Below, in pieces: positions 1 to 8,089 of a stretch of DNA of 34,334 nt. A model generated the notes under the pieces. The model searched no databases. It was not told the origin of the DNA and worked only from the letters and a program-made list of their open reading frames with translations. Source of the stretch: Akkermansia sp. (GTDB lineage Bacteria; Verrucomicrobiota; Verrucomicrobiia; Verrucomicrobiales; Akkermansiaceae); NCBI GenBank assembly GCA_017415555.1, contig JAFQGF010000034.1:1-34334 (forward strand). The letters run 5' to 3'. Both the position numbers and the translations under genes were made by a program. Position 1 is the first letter of the stretch; the number at the start of each line of letters is the position of its first letter.

Positions 1-549
1 GTTCTCAACAGTATGGGCAAATCCCGGTATAGGCAATTTCAAAATGCAATTACTGGAGGCTCCCTGTATGGGGAGGTAATAGATTCCATTTTTGTGAAAC
101 AGCGGCAACTTGTTTTGAGCACCTGCCAGAGAGAGACTTGTTCTCCTTTCACTCGACCCCATCGGGTATACCGGCAACTCATTGAGTAGTTGGTTCAGCC
201 TTTCCCCCGTCAGCTCTTGATACGAGCCGACGTTTCCCGGACCACCTATACTGAAAGCTCCGGCACAATCTCTTCCTATGTGTCGCAACAATCCAAACAC
301 ATTGGCTTCATCTGTACCAATCTGGCGAGCTAAAGAGCGGCGTATAAGCCCCTCCGGTAAGATGTTTTCAAAAAATGTTCTTACCTCCGGCCCTCTGTGT
401 GTCTGTTGAATGCGAGGTAAGGTTACGGAGATATCGAAGCCGGAGCGCTGCCAGCTCTCGCTGTACTCCAATTCAGGGAACCCGTGAGAATCAAAACTCA
501 CGTTAGCAACAAGCTTGGCTTCATAGTATATGGGAAGTGCATTCATCAT
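1..549 (-). CDS. hipA: HipA-family serine/threonine kinase toxin (partial, 3' end outside window)
   Basis: Reading the - strand from 549 gives 183 in-frame codons with no stop before the window edge, so only the N-terminal part is present. Hallmarks of HipA are visible: RGPEVRTFFENILPEG near residues 53-68, a DCAGAF segment near 95-100, and SLAGAQNKL near 139-147. These correspond to the HipA N-subdomain and the start of the kinase fold. HipA-type kinases phosphorylate glutamyl-tRNA synthetase or other translation targets and cause growth arrest. The kinase catalytic core lies beyond the edge and cannot be checked. Two adjacent ATGs (549 and 546) overlap the hipB stop, so translation is probably coupled. 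The call is firm for the family; the target is unknown. Confidence 0.9.
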   Translation of the reverse strand, partial: MMNALPIYYEAKLVANVSFDSHGFPELEYSESWQRSGFDISVTLPRIQQTHRGPEVRTFFENILPEGLIRRSLARQIGTDEANVFGLLRHIGRDCAGAFSIGGPGNVGSYQELTGERLNQLLNELPVYPMGSSERRTSLSLAGAQNKLPLFHKNGIYYLPIQGASSNCILKLPIPGFAHTVEN

Positions 550-767
550 TCATTTTCCTCTCTTCCTTTTATATCAACAGTTAATCCCAGCAGCGCAAGC
601 AACTGGAGAATAACGCCAACACTAACTCCTCGTTTTCCACGCTCTAGCTCACCCAGTAAGCGAGGACTGCACGGCACCATCATCGAGAGCTCCGCGATGG
701 TAAGCCCTTGCTTCTTGCGGCGCTCCCGAATGATTACGCCTAATTCTGATTCTGTTACAATATTCAT
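546..767 (-). CDS. hipB: HipB-like XRE-family antitoxin/repressor
   Basis: This 73-aa protein begins MNIVTESELG and carries one XRE/Cro helix-turn-helix (VIIRERRKKQGLTIAELS, then CSPRLLGELERGKRGVS), typical of HipB antitoxins. A longer upstream ATG at 914 is possible by frame. It is rejected because a good promoter (-35 at 811-806, -10 TATAAT at 789-784) lies between that ATG and 767, so the transcript cannot include it. HipB proteins bind the partner HipA and repress their own operon through palindromes. Three such palindromes sit just upstream. The stop overlaps the hipA start (ATGATGA). Confidence 0.88.
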   Translation of the reverse strand: MNIVTESELGVIIRERRKKQGLTIAELSMMVPCSPRLLGELERGKRGVSVGVILQLLALLGLTVDIKGREENE

Positions 768-768
768 A

Positions 769-782
769 TTCCCTTTTGGGAT
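769..782. promoter_or_regulatory. HipB operator-like palindrome O1
   Basis: TTCC-N6-GGAT, within a larger ATTCCC-TTTT-GGGATT palindrome. Its centre is at 775.5. It overlaps the predicted transcription start and abuts the hipB start codon. It matches the half-site logic of O2 and O3. Confidence 0.6.
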
Positions 783-783
783 T

Positions 784-811
784 ATTATAGACAATTCGGG
801 TAAAAATGCAA
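784..811 (-). promoter_or_regulatory. hipBA promoter
   Basis: On the - strand, TTGCAT (811-806) is followed after 16 nt by a perfect TATAAT (789-784). The predicted transcription start is near 777, about 10 nt before the hipB ATG at 767. Operator O1 (769-782) lies between the -10 box and the start codon, so bound repressor would block initiation. Confidence 0.7.
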
Positions 812-818
812 GAATATA

Positions 819-832
819 TTCCCAATTAGGAA
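819..832. promoter_or_regulatory. HipB operator-like palindrome O2
   Basis: TTCC-CAATTA-GGAA, centre 825.5, exactly 50 bp from O1. It lies just upstream of the hipBA -35 box. Confidence 0.6.
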
Positions 833-868
833 GATTTTGTTCAAAAAAGTTCATCGGATACACAAATA

Positions 869-882
869 TTCCTAAAAGGGAA
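869..882. promoter_or_regulatory. HipB operator-like palindrome O3
   Basis: TTCC-TAAAAG-GGAA, centre 875.5, exactly 50 bp from O2. It has the same half-sites as O2. Confidence 0.6.
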
Positions 883-1005
883 TAAGAGCAGACGCAAAGA
901 AAAACAAAATGCAAGAAACATCGCTCAATTTCTTGCGTTCTGTTCAGGAACGAAGCCAGACCGACAAAGCTCCGACTAAGTTCTGACTAAGCTGCACTTC
1001 TTCGA

Positions 1006-1374
1006 TTATGATTTCAACTTATCGAGCTTCTTGGGATCCAGCTTTTCCCAGGGCAATTCGTCCTTGCCAAAATGACCATAATTAGTAGTAGCCGAGAATA
1101 TAGGATTTTTGAGCCCCAGGGCTTCGATAATATCGGCGGGCTTGAATGAGAACGCTTCTTTTACTCGCCTAGAACGCTCATTGGCAGTTAAGGCTTTGCA
1201 ATCGCTCAGTATCTCAACTGAAACAGGTTCAGCTTTGCCTATCGCATAGCTCACCTGAACCTCGCAATGCTTGGCCAGCCCCGCTGCCACGATGTGCTTG
1301 GCAACCCATCTGCACATGTAAGCTGCGCTGCGGTCAACCTTGCTGGTGTCTTTTCCCGAGAATGCGCCACCGCA
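1006..1374 (-). pseudogene. metK remnant: C-terminal third of S-adenosylmethionine synthetase
   Basis: About 122 residues match the C-terminal third of Met[20 protein letters not shown] is the conserved active-site loop with its Lys, and [24 protein letters not shown] and [15 protein letters not shown] follow up to a TAA at 1006-1008. Full MetK is about 380-400 aa. The first two thirds, including the ATP- and methionine-binding N-terminal domain, are missing. The open frame runs on to 1542, but that extension does not resemble MetK and lies over an HTH fragment on the other strand. The remnant is almost certainly non-functional; a complete metK should exist elsewhere in the genome. Homology ends around 1371-1380, which marks a recombination junction. 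Confidence 0.85.
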
Positions 1375-1413
1375 ACCGCTGCCGAACAAGCAGACATATA
1401 CTGTAAGCTTGGC

Positions 1414-1644
1414 ATAAAAAGGGACAAAGAAACACCTGAACCGGTTAAACAGGCTATTTGCCTGGCCAATGCGCTTTGGCTCGAGGAACTTCTGTTGAGT
1501 GGAAGGTACGCCTCGCCGGAAGCGCTGGCAAAAGCGATTCATGTAAGCCGTTCATTGATATACAATCGTTTATCTTTACTGAACACTACACCGGAAGAAA
1601 TGGAACGCATCTTATTTGCGTGCAAGGGCTCCCCGGTACAGTAA
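1414..1644 (+). pseudogene. 5'-truncated helix-turn-helix fragment, resembling tails of recombinase-associated proteins
   Basis: The + strand frame from about 1414 reads [18 protein letters not shown], then [48 protein letters not shown], ending at a TAA (1642-1644). The pattern (basic lead-in, helix, G-x-Y-x-S linker, HTH with VSRS, leucine-rich end) resembles the short HTH segments found with site-specific recombinases of mobile elements. The in-frame ATG at 1267 lies inside the antisense of the metK remnant, so the true 5' part is missing. The family call is from pattern only and is tentative; the truncation and the abutment to metK are visible directly. Confidence 0.4.
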
Positions 1645-1939
1645 GGCGAAATATAGGACTGTTTGGCATGATGATACTTATACGCATGGGAAGAATTCGG
1701 GTATCTTTTGGAAAAATACCCGGCAAATGGGAATTTGTAGAACAGACAGCAAGCACAAACCTCTCTACAAACGATTTTGCATTGCCAGAAATGAAAGAGA
1801 AGATTTCTTCCAATGCGTGGTACTTATCTTGCACCTATATCGGAAAGCAACCCACAATACGCCCGCAGCAATTAACGCCTTACGTTTTCCGGACAGGCAA
1901 ATAGGAGGAACAAATTGATTATGAGTCTCCCCGCCAGCA
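1645..1939. other. Interval with no recognisable gene
   Basis: Several overlapping short frames exist on both strands, but none shows a domain, a convincing start or a plausible composition. It is probably decayed remnant DNA of the same accessory patch. Confidence 0.5.
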
Positions 1940-2242
1940 TCAGGCTTCTTCCGAAGACTCCGGAGCCTGTTCAGGCATCAGGTCAAAATGGCTGACGGAG
2001 GTTCGGGGGGTCACTGCAAAATCCAGCGCAGCATCAGCCACATGGGAAGGGTCGCAGTCGAAGCGGTATGCATAGCAATCCGGGCAGGAGGGAGCCGCTT
2101 TGTCCACTATGGAGCCACAGATTTCGCACAGCTTATAGCTGGCGGGGTCATTTGCTATTGTGGTGGCTATTTCTCGTCTGTCCGGAGTCATACCCACAGT
2201 ATACGCCTGCCCTGACACCCCGACAAGTGTGCTCTCAGTCAT
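1940..2242 (-). CDS. Small zinc-ribbon protein of unknown function
   Basis: This is a 100-aa soluble protein. It contains C39-x2-C42 and C53-x2-C56 (KLCEICGSIVDKAAPSCPDC), spaced as a classical zinc ribbon, plus C63 nearby. The N-terminal part (MTPDRREIATTIANDP) and the acidic C-terminus (PEQAPESSEEA) show nothing diagnostic. It is transcribed divergently from nrdA, with about 90 bp between the starts and a perfect 10-bp inverted repeat directly upstream of its ATG. I do not recognise a specific family. A nucleic-acid or protein-binding accessory role is possible, but that rests on the zinc ribbon alone. Confidence 0.65.
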   Translation of the reverse strand: MTESTLVGVSGQAYTVGMTPDRREIATTIANDPASYKLCEICGSIVDKAAPSCPDCYAYRFDCDPSHVADAALDFAVTPRTSVSHFDLMPEQAPESSEEA

Positions 2243-2265
2243 AAAATTAGAATTTTTCTAATTTT
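2243..2265. promoter_or_regulatory. Perfect 10-bp inverted repeat between divergent genes
   Basis: AAAATTAGAA (2243-2252), a TTT loop, then TTCTAATTTT (2256-2265). It lies immediately upstream of the zinc-ribbon gene ATG (2242) and just 5' of the nrdAB -35 box (2270). It does not match the NrdR-box consensus. It could be an operator or an AT-rich hairpin. Confidence 0.45.
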
Positions 2266-2269
2266 AATA

Positions 2270-2297
2270 TTGACAGCGGCAGATATAGTGGTAATAT
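2270..2297 (+). promoter_or_regulatory. nrdAB promoter
   Basis: TTGACA (2270-2275), 16-nt spacer, TAATAT (2292-2297). The predicted start is near 2304, giving about a 30-nt leader that contains AGGAA (2319-2323), 10 nt from the nrdA ATG. This is one of the few leaders in the window with a Shine-Dalgarno-like element. Confidence 0.65.
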
Positions 2298-2333
2298 TCT
2301 TTCACCTACGCCACATATAGGAATACAAGTAAT

Positions 2334-4856
2334 ATGAACATACGCAAGAGAAACGGGCAGGAAGAAGCCTACAAGAGAGAGAAGATAGAGCGAGTTATCG
2401 ACCTGGCCTTCAAGAGTGTGAATCAACCGACGGAGGACGGGCGCGTCAACAGGCTGGCATGTGAAGTTGAGCAACGGCTTACGCCGGGGAGCACAGCTGT
2501 ACCGGTGGAACAGGTACAGGACCTGGTGGAGGAAGCCTTGATGGTAGGAGGGTATTACGAGGCGGCACGCAGTTTCATACTGTACCGCAATGAGCGGAGG
2601 CGCATGCGCACGGCACGCGGTGCGGTGCTGGAGCTTTTCTCGCAATGCCCTGCGCTGGATGGGGTGCTGAAAGAGATACAGCAGGAGTTTGATGGCGAGG
2701 TATACCCGCTGGGACAGCTTGCGGCAAAGTACCGCAGTTTCTGCCACGAAGGGATGCCGCGGGCAGGAGCGCTGGCCCAGCTTACGCGGGCCGCGGCGGA
2801 GTTGACATCACGCGATGCGCCGCAGTGGGAAATGATAGCGGCGCGCTTCCGCCTGCTGAGTTTCTACGAACAGGTGCGGCAATTTGAGCAGTTGCAGGGA
2901 ATAAGTAGTTTTTACGACAAAATTTTCTACCTGGTGCAAGAGGGCGTGTACGGCAGCTACATAGCAGATGCCTATTCGCGGGAGGAGATTGAGACCTTTG
3001 CTCAGATGCTAAGGCCGGAGCGAGACAAGCTGCTCAATTACTCCGGGCTGGAAATGCTCATAGGCCGCTACCTCATCCGCACCCGCAACGGCGACATCCC
3101 CGAGAGCCCGCAGGAAATGTTTCTGGGTATTGCCATGCACCTGGCCATGCAGGAGGAACAGAACCGCACCGAGTGGGTGCAGCGCTTCTACGACATGCTC
3201 AGCACGCTGAAGGTCACCATGGCGACACCCACCCTGGCCAACGCGCGCAAGCCCTTCCACCAGCTCTCCTCCTGTTTCATCGACACCGTACCGGACAGTC
3301 TGGAGGGAATCTACCGCAGCATCGACAATTTTGCCCAGGTAAGCAAATACGGCGGCGGCATGGGGCTCTACTTTGGCAAAGTGCGAGCCAGCGGCAGTGC
3401 CATACGCGGATTTCCCGGGGCGGCGGGAGGAGTGATACGCTGGATTAAACTTGCAAACGACACCGCTGTGGCCGTAGACCAGCTGGGGGTACGCCAGGGT
3501 GCTGTAGCTGTGTATCTGGATGTATGGCACCGTGACCTGCCGGAGTTTCTGGCCCTGCGTACCAACAATGGAGATGACCGACTGAAGGCGCACGATGTGT
3601 TCCCGGCACTGTGCTACCCGGACTATTTCTGGCAACAGGCGAGGGATAACATTGAGGGCATGTGGCACCTGATGTGCCCGCACGAAATCCGCTGTGTGAA
3701 GGGCTATGCGCTGGAAGATTCCTGGGGAGAGGAATGGGAAGAGCGCTACCTCTCCTGCGTGGCAGATCCGCGCATCCACAAACGCAGCCTGCCGATTAAG
3801 GATATTGTGCGCCTCATCCTCAAGAGTGCCGTGGAAACCGGCACACCCTTCGCCTTCAACCGCGACCTGGTGAACCGTGCCAATCCAAATAAACACGCAG
3901 GCATCATTTACTGCAGCAACCTCTGTACCGAGATTGCCCAGAACATGAGCGCCATCAACACCGTGCAACAGGAGGTGCGCACCGAAAACGGCGAAACCGT
4001 TGTCGTGACTACCACGCGTCCGGGAGATTTTGTGGTGTGCAATCTTGCCAGCCTTTCCCTGGGGCGCATCAATACAGAAGACCCCACCGAGGTGGCAAAT
4101 ATCACCCGCTGTGCGGTGAGAGCGCTGGACAATGTCATCGACCTGAACTTCTACCCCCTGCTCTATGCGGCTGTAACGAATCGGGCCTATCGCCCCATTG
4201 GCCTGGGTGTCAGCGGCTACCACCACATGCTGGCTAAGCGTGGCATCCGCTGGGAAAGCGAGGAACACCTAGCACTGGCCGACAGCCTGTTTGAGCAGAT
4301 TAATCATGCGGCTATTGCAGCCAGCTGCGAAACCGCGGAGCAGAAGGGAGCCTACAGCCGCTTTGCCGGCAGCGAGTGGCAGACGGGCGAATACTTCCGC
4401 CGCCGGGGCTACACCGCCCCGCACTGGCAGGAGCTGCAGCAACGCGTGGCTACCCACGGCCTGCGCAATGCCTGGCTACTGGCCGTGGCTCCTACCAGCA
4501 GCACCGGCACCATTGCCGGCACCACAGCCGGTATTGACCCCGTCATGAAGCAGTTCTTCCTGGAGGAAAAGAAAAACGGGCTCATGCCCCGCGTGGCGCC
4601 GGAACTCTCGCTGGCCACCCTCTGGTTCTACAAGAGTGCCCACCACATCGACCAGCGCTGGTCCGTTCGGGCCGCCGGTCTGCGCCAGCGCCACATCGAC
4701 CAGGCGCAGAGTATGAATCTCTATATCACCAACGACTACACCCTCCGTCAAATTCTCAACCTGTACATCCTCGCCTGGGAAAGCGGGGTCAAAACCGTGT
4801 ACTATATCCGTTCCAAAAGCCTCGAAGTAGAAGAATGCGAATCATGCAGCAGTTAA
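2334..4856 (+). CDS. nrdA: Ribonucleoside-diphosphate reductase, alpha subunit (class Ia)
   Basis: The 840-aa large subunit reduces ribonucleoside diphosphates to deoxy forms for DNA synthesis. An N-terminal ATP-cone (MNIRKRNGQEEAYKREKIERVIDLAF) indicates dATP/ATP overall-activity control. Active-site features are intact: C314 in SSCFIDTVPDS and C569 in VVCNLAS form the redox pair, and N529-L-C531-T-E533 is the catalytic NLCTE motif with the thiyl-radical Cys. Y823-Y824 belong to the radical-transfer path, and the C-terminal C835-x2-C838 pair recycles the disulfide. VAPTSSTGTIAGTTAGIDP is the family signature. Its 3' end overlaps nrdB by 22 nt, so the two are coupled. The length is somewhat above the E. 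coli protein (761 aa), mainly N-terminal. Confidence 0.97.
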   Translation: MNIRKRNGQEEAYKREKIERVIDLAFKSVNQPTEDGRVNRLACEVEQRLTPGSTAVPVEQVQDLVEEALMVGGYYEAARSFILYRNERRRMRTARGAVLELFSQCPALDGVLKEIQQEFDGEVYPLGQLAAKYRSFCHEGMPRAGALAQLTRAAAELTSRDAPQWEMIAARFRLLSFYEQVRQFEQLQGISSFYDKIFYLVQEGVYGSYIADAYSREEIETFAQMLRPERDKLLNYSGLEMLIGRYLIRTRNGDIPESPQEMFLGIAMHLAMQEEQNRTEWVQRFYDMLSTLKVTMATPTLANARKPFHQLSSCFIDTVPDSLEGIYRSIDNFAQVSKYGGGMGLYFGKVRASGSAIRGFPGAAGGVIRWIKLANDTAVAVDQLGVRQGAVAVYLDVWHRDLPEFLALRTNNGDDRLKAHDVFPALCYPDYFWQQARDNIEGMWHLMCPHEIRCVKGYALEDSWGEEWEERYLSCVADPRIHKRSLPIKDIVRLILKSAVETGTPFAFNRDLVNRANPNKHAGIIYCSNLCTEIAQNMSAINTVQQEVRTENGETVVVTTTRPGDFVVCNLASLSLGRINTEDPTEVANITRCAVRALDNVIDLNFYPLLYAAVTNRAYRPIGLGVSGYHHMLAKRGIRWESEEHLALADSLFEQINHAAIAASCETAEQKGAYSRFAGSEWQTGEYFRRRGYTAPHWQELQQRVATHGLRNAWLLAVAPTSSTGTIAGTTAGIDPVMKQFFLEEKKNGLMPRVAPELSLATLWFYKSAHHIDQRWSVRAAGLRQRHIDQAQSMNLYITNDYTLRQILNLYILAWESGVKTVYYIRSKSLEVEECESCSS

Positions 4857-5887
4857 ATAAAAAGCCCCTGTTCAATCCGCAGGGCGATGCCGACATCAAT
4901 GCCCGCCGCATCATCGGCGGGAATACCACCAACCTCAACGACTTCAACAATATGAAGTACGCCTGGGTAAGCAGGTGGTACAGACAGGCCATGAACAACT
5001 TCTGGATTCCGGAAGAAATCAACCTCGCGGCCGATGTGAAAGATTACCCCCGGCTCTCCCCGGCCGAGCGTCGCGCGTACGACAAAATCCTCTCCTTCCT
5101 CGTATTCCTGGACAGCATCCAGACCGCGAATCTCCCCTCGGTGGGAGAATATGTCACGGCAAACGAGGTAAATCTCTGCCTCTGCATCCAGGCATTCCAG
5201 GAAGCGGTACACAGCCAGAGCTACAGCTACATGCTGGATACCATCTGCGAGCCCCAGCAACGCACCGACGTACTGTACCAATGGCGCACGGATGAACACC
5301 TGCTGCGCCGCAACACCTTCATCGGCAACCTCTACAACGACTTCCAGCAAAACCGCACACCACAGGCATTTGCCCGCACTCTGGTAGCCAATTACATATT
5401 GGAAGGCATTTACTTCTACAGCGGTTTCATGTTCTTCTACAACCTGGGGCGTAACAACAAAATGCCAGGTTCCGCACAGGAAATTCGCTACATCAACCGC
5501 GATGAAAATACACACCTCTGGCTCTTCCGCAACATTATCCACGAACTCCAGCGCGAACAGCCGGAACTCTTCACCCCGGAACTGGTGGAAGAGTACCGAG
5601 CTATGATACGCGAAGGCGCTGAGCAGGAAATAGCCTGGGGATGCTACGTCATCGGCGACGAGATACCGGGCCTCACCACCTCCATGATTACGGCCTACAT
5701 CCGCTATCTGGCCAACCTCCGCTGCCGCAATCTGGGCTTCGAGCCACTCTATGAAGGCTACGATAAAGAACCGGCGGAGTGCAGCTGGGTGTCCCAGTTC
5801 AGCAATGCCAACCTCATTAAGACGGACTTCTTCGAAGCACGCAGTACCGCCTACGCCAAAAGCACAGCCCTAGTGGACGACCTGTAA
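4835..5887 (+). CDS. nrdB: Ribonucleoside-diphosphate reductase, beta subunit
   Basis: This 350-aa radical-generating subunit pairs with NrdA. Diiron ligands and the radical Tyr are present: Asp in FLVFLDSIQ, Glu/His/Tyr in QEAVHSQSYSY (E-x2-H-x3-Y as in E. coli E115/H118/Y122), Glu in YILEGIYFYSGF, and Glu/His in RDENTHLWLF. The tyrosine argues for a tyrosyl-radical enzyme rather than class Ic. An alternative ATG three codons downstream (4844) is equally plausible. The gene overlaps nrdA and ends 14 bp before the convergent menG stop; no terminator is visible in that gap. Confidence 0.96.
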   Translation: MRIMQQLNKKPLFNPQGDADINARRIIGGNTTNLNDFNNMKYAWVSRWYRQAMNNFWIPEEINLAADVKDYPRLSPAERRAYDKILSFLVFLDSIQTANLPSVGEYVTANEVNLCLCIQAFQEAVHSQSYSYMLDTICEPQQRTDVLYQWRTDEHLLRRNTFIGNLYNDFQQNRTPQAFARTLVANYILEGIYFYSGFMFFYNLGRNNKMPGSAQEIRYINRDENTHLWLFRNIIHELQREQPELFTPELVEEYRAMIREGAEQEIAWGCYVIGDEIPGLTTSMITAYIRYLANLRCRNLGFEPLYEGYDKEPAECSWVSQFSNANLIKTDFFEARSTAYAKSTALVDDL

Positions 5888-5901
5888 TCTGCATGCAGGG
5901 G

Positions 5902-6585
5902 CTACTCAGAGCAGGCTTTCTGTGCGGTGTAGATGGTAGCGATGCCGCCCATGAGAGGAAGCGCCGTCGGGGCTTGGTAGCCGCAGCGGCTCAGTAGCTC
6001 ACAGAAGGCAGCCCCCCTCGGGAAGGTTTCGATGCTGTCGCCCAAGTAATCATAGGCTCCCATATTGCCGGTAAGCCACCCGGCAATATGGGGCAAAATG
6101 TTATGCAGATAGAAGCGATAGGGCACCGCCAGAATGCCCTCCGGCATGCTGAAATCCAGCACCAGCAAATGCCCGCCCGGGCTCAGAATACGCCGAAACT
6201 CGCACAGGGCCTTCCCATAGTCTGCCATATTGCGCAAGCCGAAGGCTACGGTTGCGGCATCGAACGCATCATCCGGCAGCGGGAGATTCATCGCATCCGC
6301 CTCCAGCACATTCGTCAGCCCTCGCTGCACGGCCACGTCCAGCATAGGGCGGCAGAAATCCGTACCCAACACATCCACCTCCGGCAGTGCTTTTTTCACC
6401 GCCAGAGCCAGATCTCCCGTTCCGGTCGCAATATCCAGCAAACGCCCGGGCTTCCACTCGGCAATTATCTTGAGCGCACGCTCACGCCACAAGATATCAG
6501 CACCGAGGGAAAGCACGTGATTGGCCGTCACATAGCGACTCGCAATTGAAGAAAAGACAGAATGAACGAAGCGAGGATCCTGCAT
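5902..6585 (-). CDS. menG: Demethylmenaquinone methyltransferase (UbiE/MenG family)
   Basis: This 227-aa SAM-dependent methyltransferase catalyses the last step of menaquinone synthesis, the C-methylation of demethylmenaquinone. The N-terminal FVHSVFSSIASRY and NHVLSLGADILWRERAL stretches are typical of UbiE. The SAM-binding loop is LLDIATGTGDLA (residues 49-60), followed by GTDFCRPML, AFGLRNM and a glycine-rich LSPGGHLLVLDFS strand. The gene starts 26 nt after the icd stop on the same strand, with a purine-rich AGAAAAGAGA before the ATG, so it is probably the last gene of the small protein-icd-menG unit. Confidence 0.93.
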   Translation of the reverse strand: MQDPRFVHSVFSSIASRYVTANHVLSLGADILWRERALKIIAEWKPGRLLDIATGTGDLALAVKKALPEVDVLGTDFCRPMLDVAVQRGLTNVLEADAMNLPLPDDAFDAATVAFGLRNMADYGKALCEFRRILSPGGHLLVLDFSMPEGILAVPYRFYLHNILPHIAGWLTGNMGAYDYLGDSIETFPRGAAFCELLSRCGYQAPTALPLMGGIATIYTAQKACSE

Positions 6586-6611
6586 GAAGTCTCTTTTCTG
6601 CTCTCTCTATG

Positions 6612-7832
6612 TTACATTTTACTAACAAGTACATCACCAAAAGCGCTGGTGCTCAGCGCCGTGGAGCCACCAATCATTTCAGCCAGGTCTGCCGTCACCG
6701 TCTTATCTGTGATAGCGGCCTCAATAGCAGAGACGATATTGTCTGCCGCCTCGGTCCAGCCCATGTAGCGCAGCATCATCTCCGCCGAGAGAAGGAATGA
6801 GCACGGATTGGCTTTGTCCAGATTGGCCAGTGCTGGAGCTGTGCCGTGAGTGGCTTCGAATACGGCGTGGCCGGTCTTGTAGTTTATGTTGCCGCCGGGG
6901 GCAATACCGATACCGCCCACCTGCGCGGCAAGAGCATCGGAGCAATAATCGCCGTTCAGATTCAGAGTAGCCACCACAGAGTGCTCCTTGGGGTGGATGA
7001 GGATTTCCTGCAGGAAGGCATCGCAGATACAATCCTTAATAACGATTCCATTGGGCAGGCGGCACCAGGGCCCCTTGCCGATAAGCTCCGCACCAAACTC
7101 GCGCCTGGCCAGCTCATAGCCCCAATCCCGGAACCCGCCTTCGGTGAACTTCATAATGTTGCCCTTGTGTACCAGAGTAACGGAAGGACGGCCGGTCTCG
7201 ATGGCATACTGAATGGCGGAACGCACCAGGCGCTCCGTTCCCTCGCGGGATACAGGCTTGATGCCAAATCCGGATGTTGCGGGGAAGCGTACCTTGCCGG
7301 CGCGCTCCGGATACGTTTCGGAGAGCCATTGGAAGAACACCTCGGCCTCCGGGCTCCCCTCCTTAAACTCAATACCGGCGTATATATCCTCCGTATTTTC
7401 ACGGAAAATCACCATATCCACCAGGGACGGGTCCTTCACCGGAGTCTCAATCCCATTGAAGTAGCGCACCGGGCGTACACAGCAGTACAAATCCAGCCCC
7501 TGACGCAGGGCCACATTCAGAGAGCGTATGCCACCACCCACAGGAGTGGTCAGCGGACCCTTAATACCCACGAGATAGGTACGGAAGGCCTCCACGGTCT
7601 CGTCCGGCAGCCAGGTACCGAGGGTATCAAAGGCTTTCTGGCCGGCCAGTACCTCCTTCCACATAATGGCGCGGGAATCCCCGTATGCCGCACTCACGGC
7701 AGCATCAATCACGCGTTTTGCAGCATTCCAGATATCGGGGCCGGAGCCATCGCCGATGATGTGGGGAATAATGGGGAAGTTCGGCACCTGCAGGCCCTGC
7801 GGTGTCATGGTAATGGGAGCAGCTTCAGTCAT
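6612..7832 (-). CDS. icd: Isocitrate dehydrogenase (TCA cycle); residues suggest NAD rather than NADP use
   Basis: This 406-aa homodimeric-type IDH oxidatively decarboxylates isocitrate to 2-oxoglutarate. [14 protein letters not shown] contains S104, equivalent to the regulatory/substrate Ser113 of E. coli. The [12 protein letters not shown] and [11 protein letters not shown] motifs and the HGTAP loop are conserved. The four residues that bind the NADP 2'-phosphate in E. coli (K344, Y345, Y391, R395) align with A334, L335, A381 and E385 here, so the product is probably NAD-dependent or of mixed specificity. A TACAAT box (7843-7838) ends 5 nt before the ATG, but no good -35 is seen. Co-transcription with the 84-codon gene upstream is likely. 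Confidence 0.93.
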   Translation of the reverse strand: MTEAAPITMTPQGLQVPNFPIIPHIIGDGSGPDIWNAAKRVIDAAVSAAYGDSRAIMWKEVLAGQKAFDTLGTWLPDETVEAFRTYLVGIKGPLTTPVGGGIRSLNVALRQGLDLYCCVRPVRYFNGIETPVKDPSLVDMVIFRENTEDIYAGIEFKEGSPEAEVFFQWLSETYPERAGKVRFPATSGFGIKPVSREGTERLVRSAIQYAIETGRPSVTLVHKGNIMKFTEGGFRDWGYELARREFGAELIGKGPWCRLPNGIVIKDCICDAFLQEILIHPKEHSVVATLNLNGDYCSDALAAQVGGIGIAPGGNINYKTGHAVFEATHGTAPALANLDKANPCSFLLSAEMMLRYMGWTEAADNIVSAIEAAITDKTVTADLAEMIGGSTALSTSAFGDVLVSKM

Positions 7833-7862
7833 GGTATATTGTATGTTTGTTGTTTAAATCTT

Positions 7863-8063
7863 TCACTTAGTCTGGGCCGACGGAGTCTCGTTCTTCTTTC
7901 CGGCACCAGCAGGAGGCTCGGCTACATGGCAGAAAATGATAACAGCCAGCACCAGAGCAACCGGCAGAATATAATAAAGCGGGCCCTCTGCTTTCTTGCG
8001 CTGCACCTCCGCAGATGCCACCTTCAGCTTCCCCCCGACAGATGTTTTCATTTCTATGGCCAT
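7863..8063 (-). CDS. Small single-pass membrane protein, unknown function
   Basis: The 66-aa protein from the ATG at 8063 starts MAIEMKTSVGGKLKVASAEVQRKKAEGP. It has one membrane helix (LYYILPVALVLAVIIFCHVA) and a short polar tail. The frame extends to an ATG at 8117, but a promoter with its -10 at 8095-8090 lies downstream of that codon, so 8063 is preferred. The charge pattern (basic N-terminal part before the helix) suggests an N-in orientation. It sits 30 bp upstream of icd on the same strand. I do not recognise a family. Confidence 0.6.
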   Translation of the reverse strand: MAIEMKTSVGGKLKVASAEVQRKKAEGPLYYILPVALVLAVIIFCHVAEPPAGAGKKNETPSAQTK

Positions 8064-8089
8064 AACGTATATGCGTTTAAAACGCGCGT

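Noticed and set aside
1267..1413. 5' part of the + strand frame over the metK remnant
   Set aside because: It is antisense to clearly conserved metK codons, so it is not the real start of the HTH protein.
3009..4268. Long - strand open frame (419 codons)
   Set aside because: It is a shadow of nrdA, whose motifs are unambiguous on the + strand.
5888..5901. Short palindrome CTGCATGCAG between nrdB and menG as a terminator
   Set aside because: It is only 10 bp with no loop and no T-run, so it is too weak to call.
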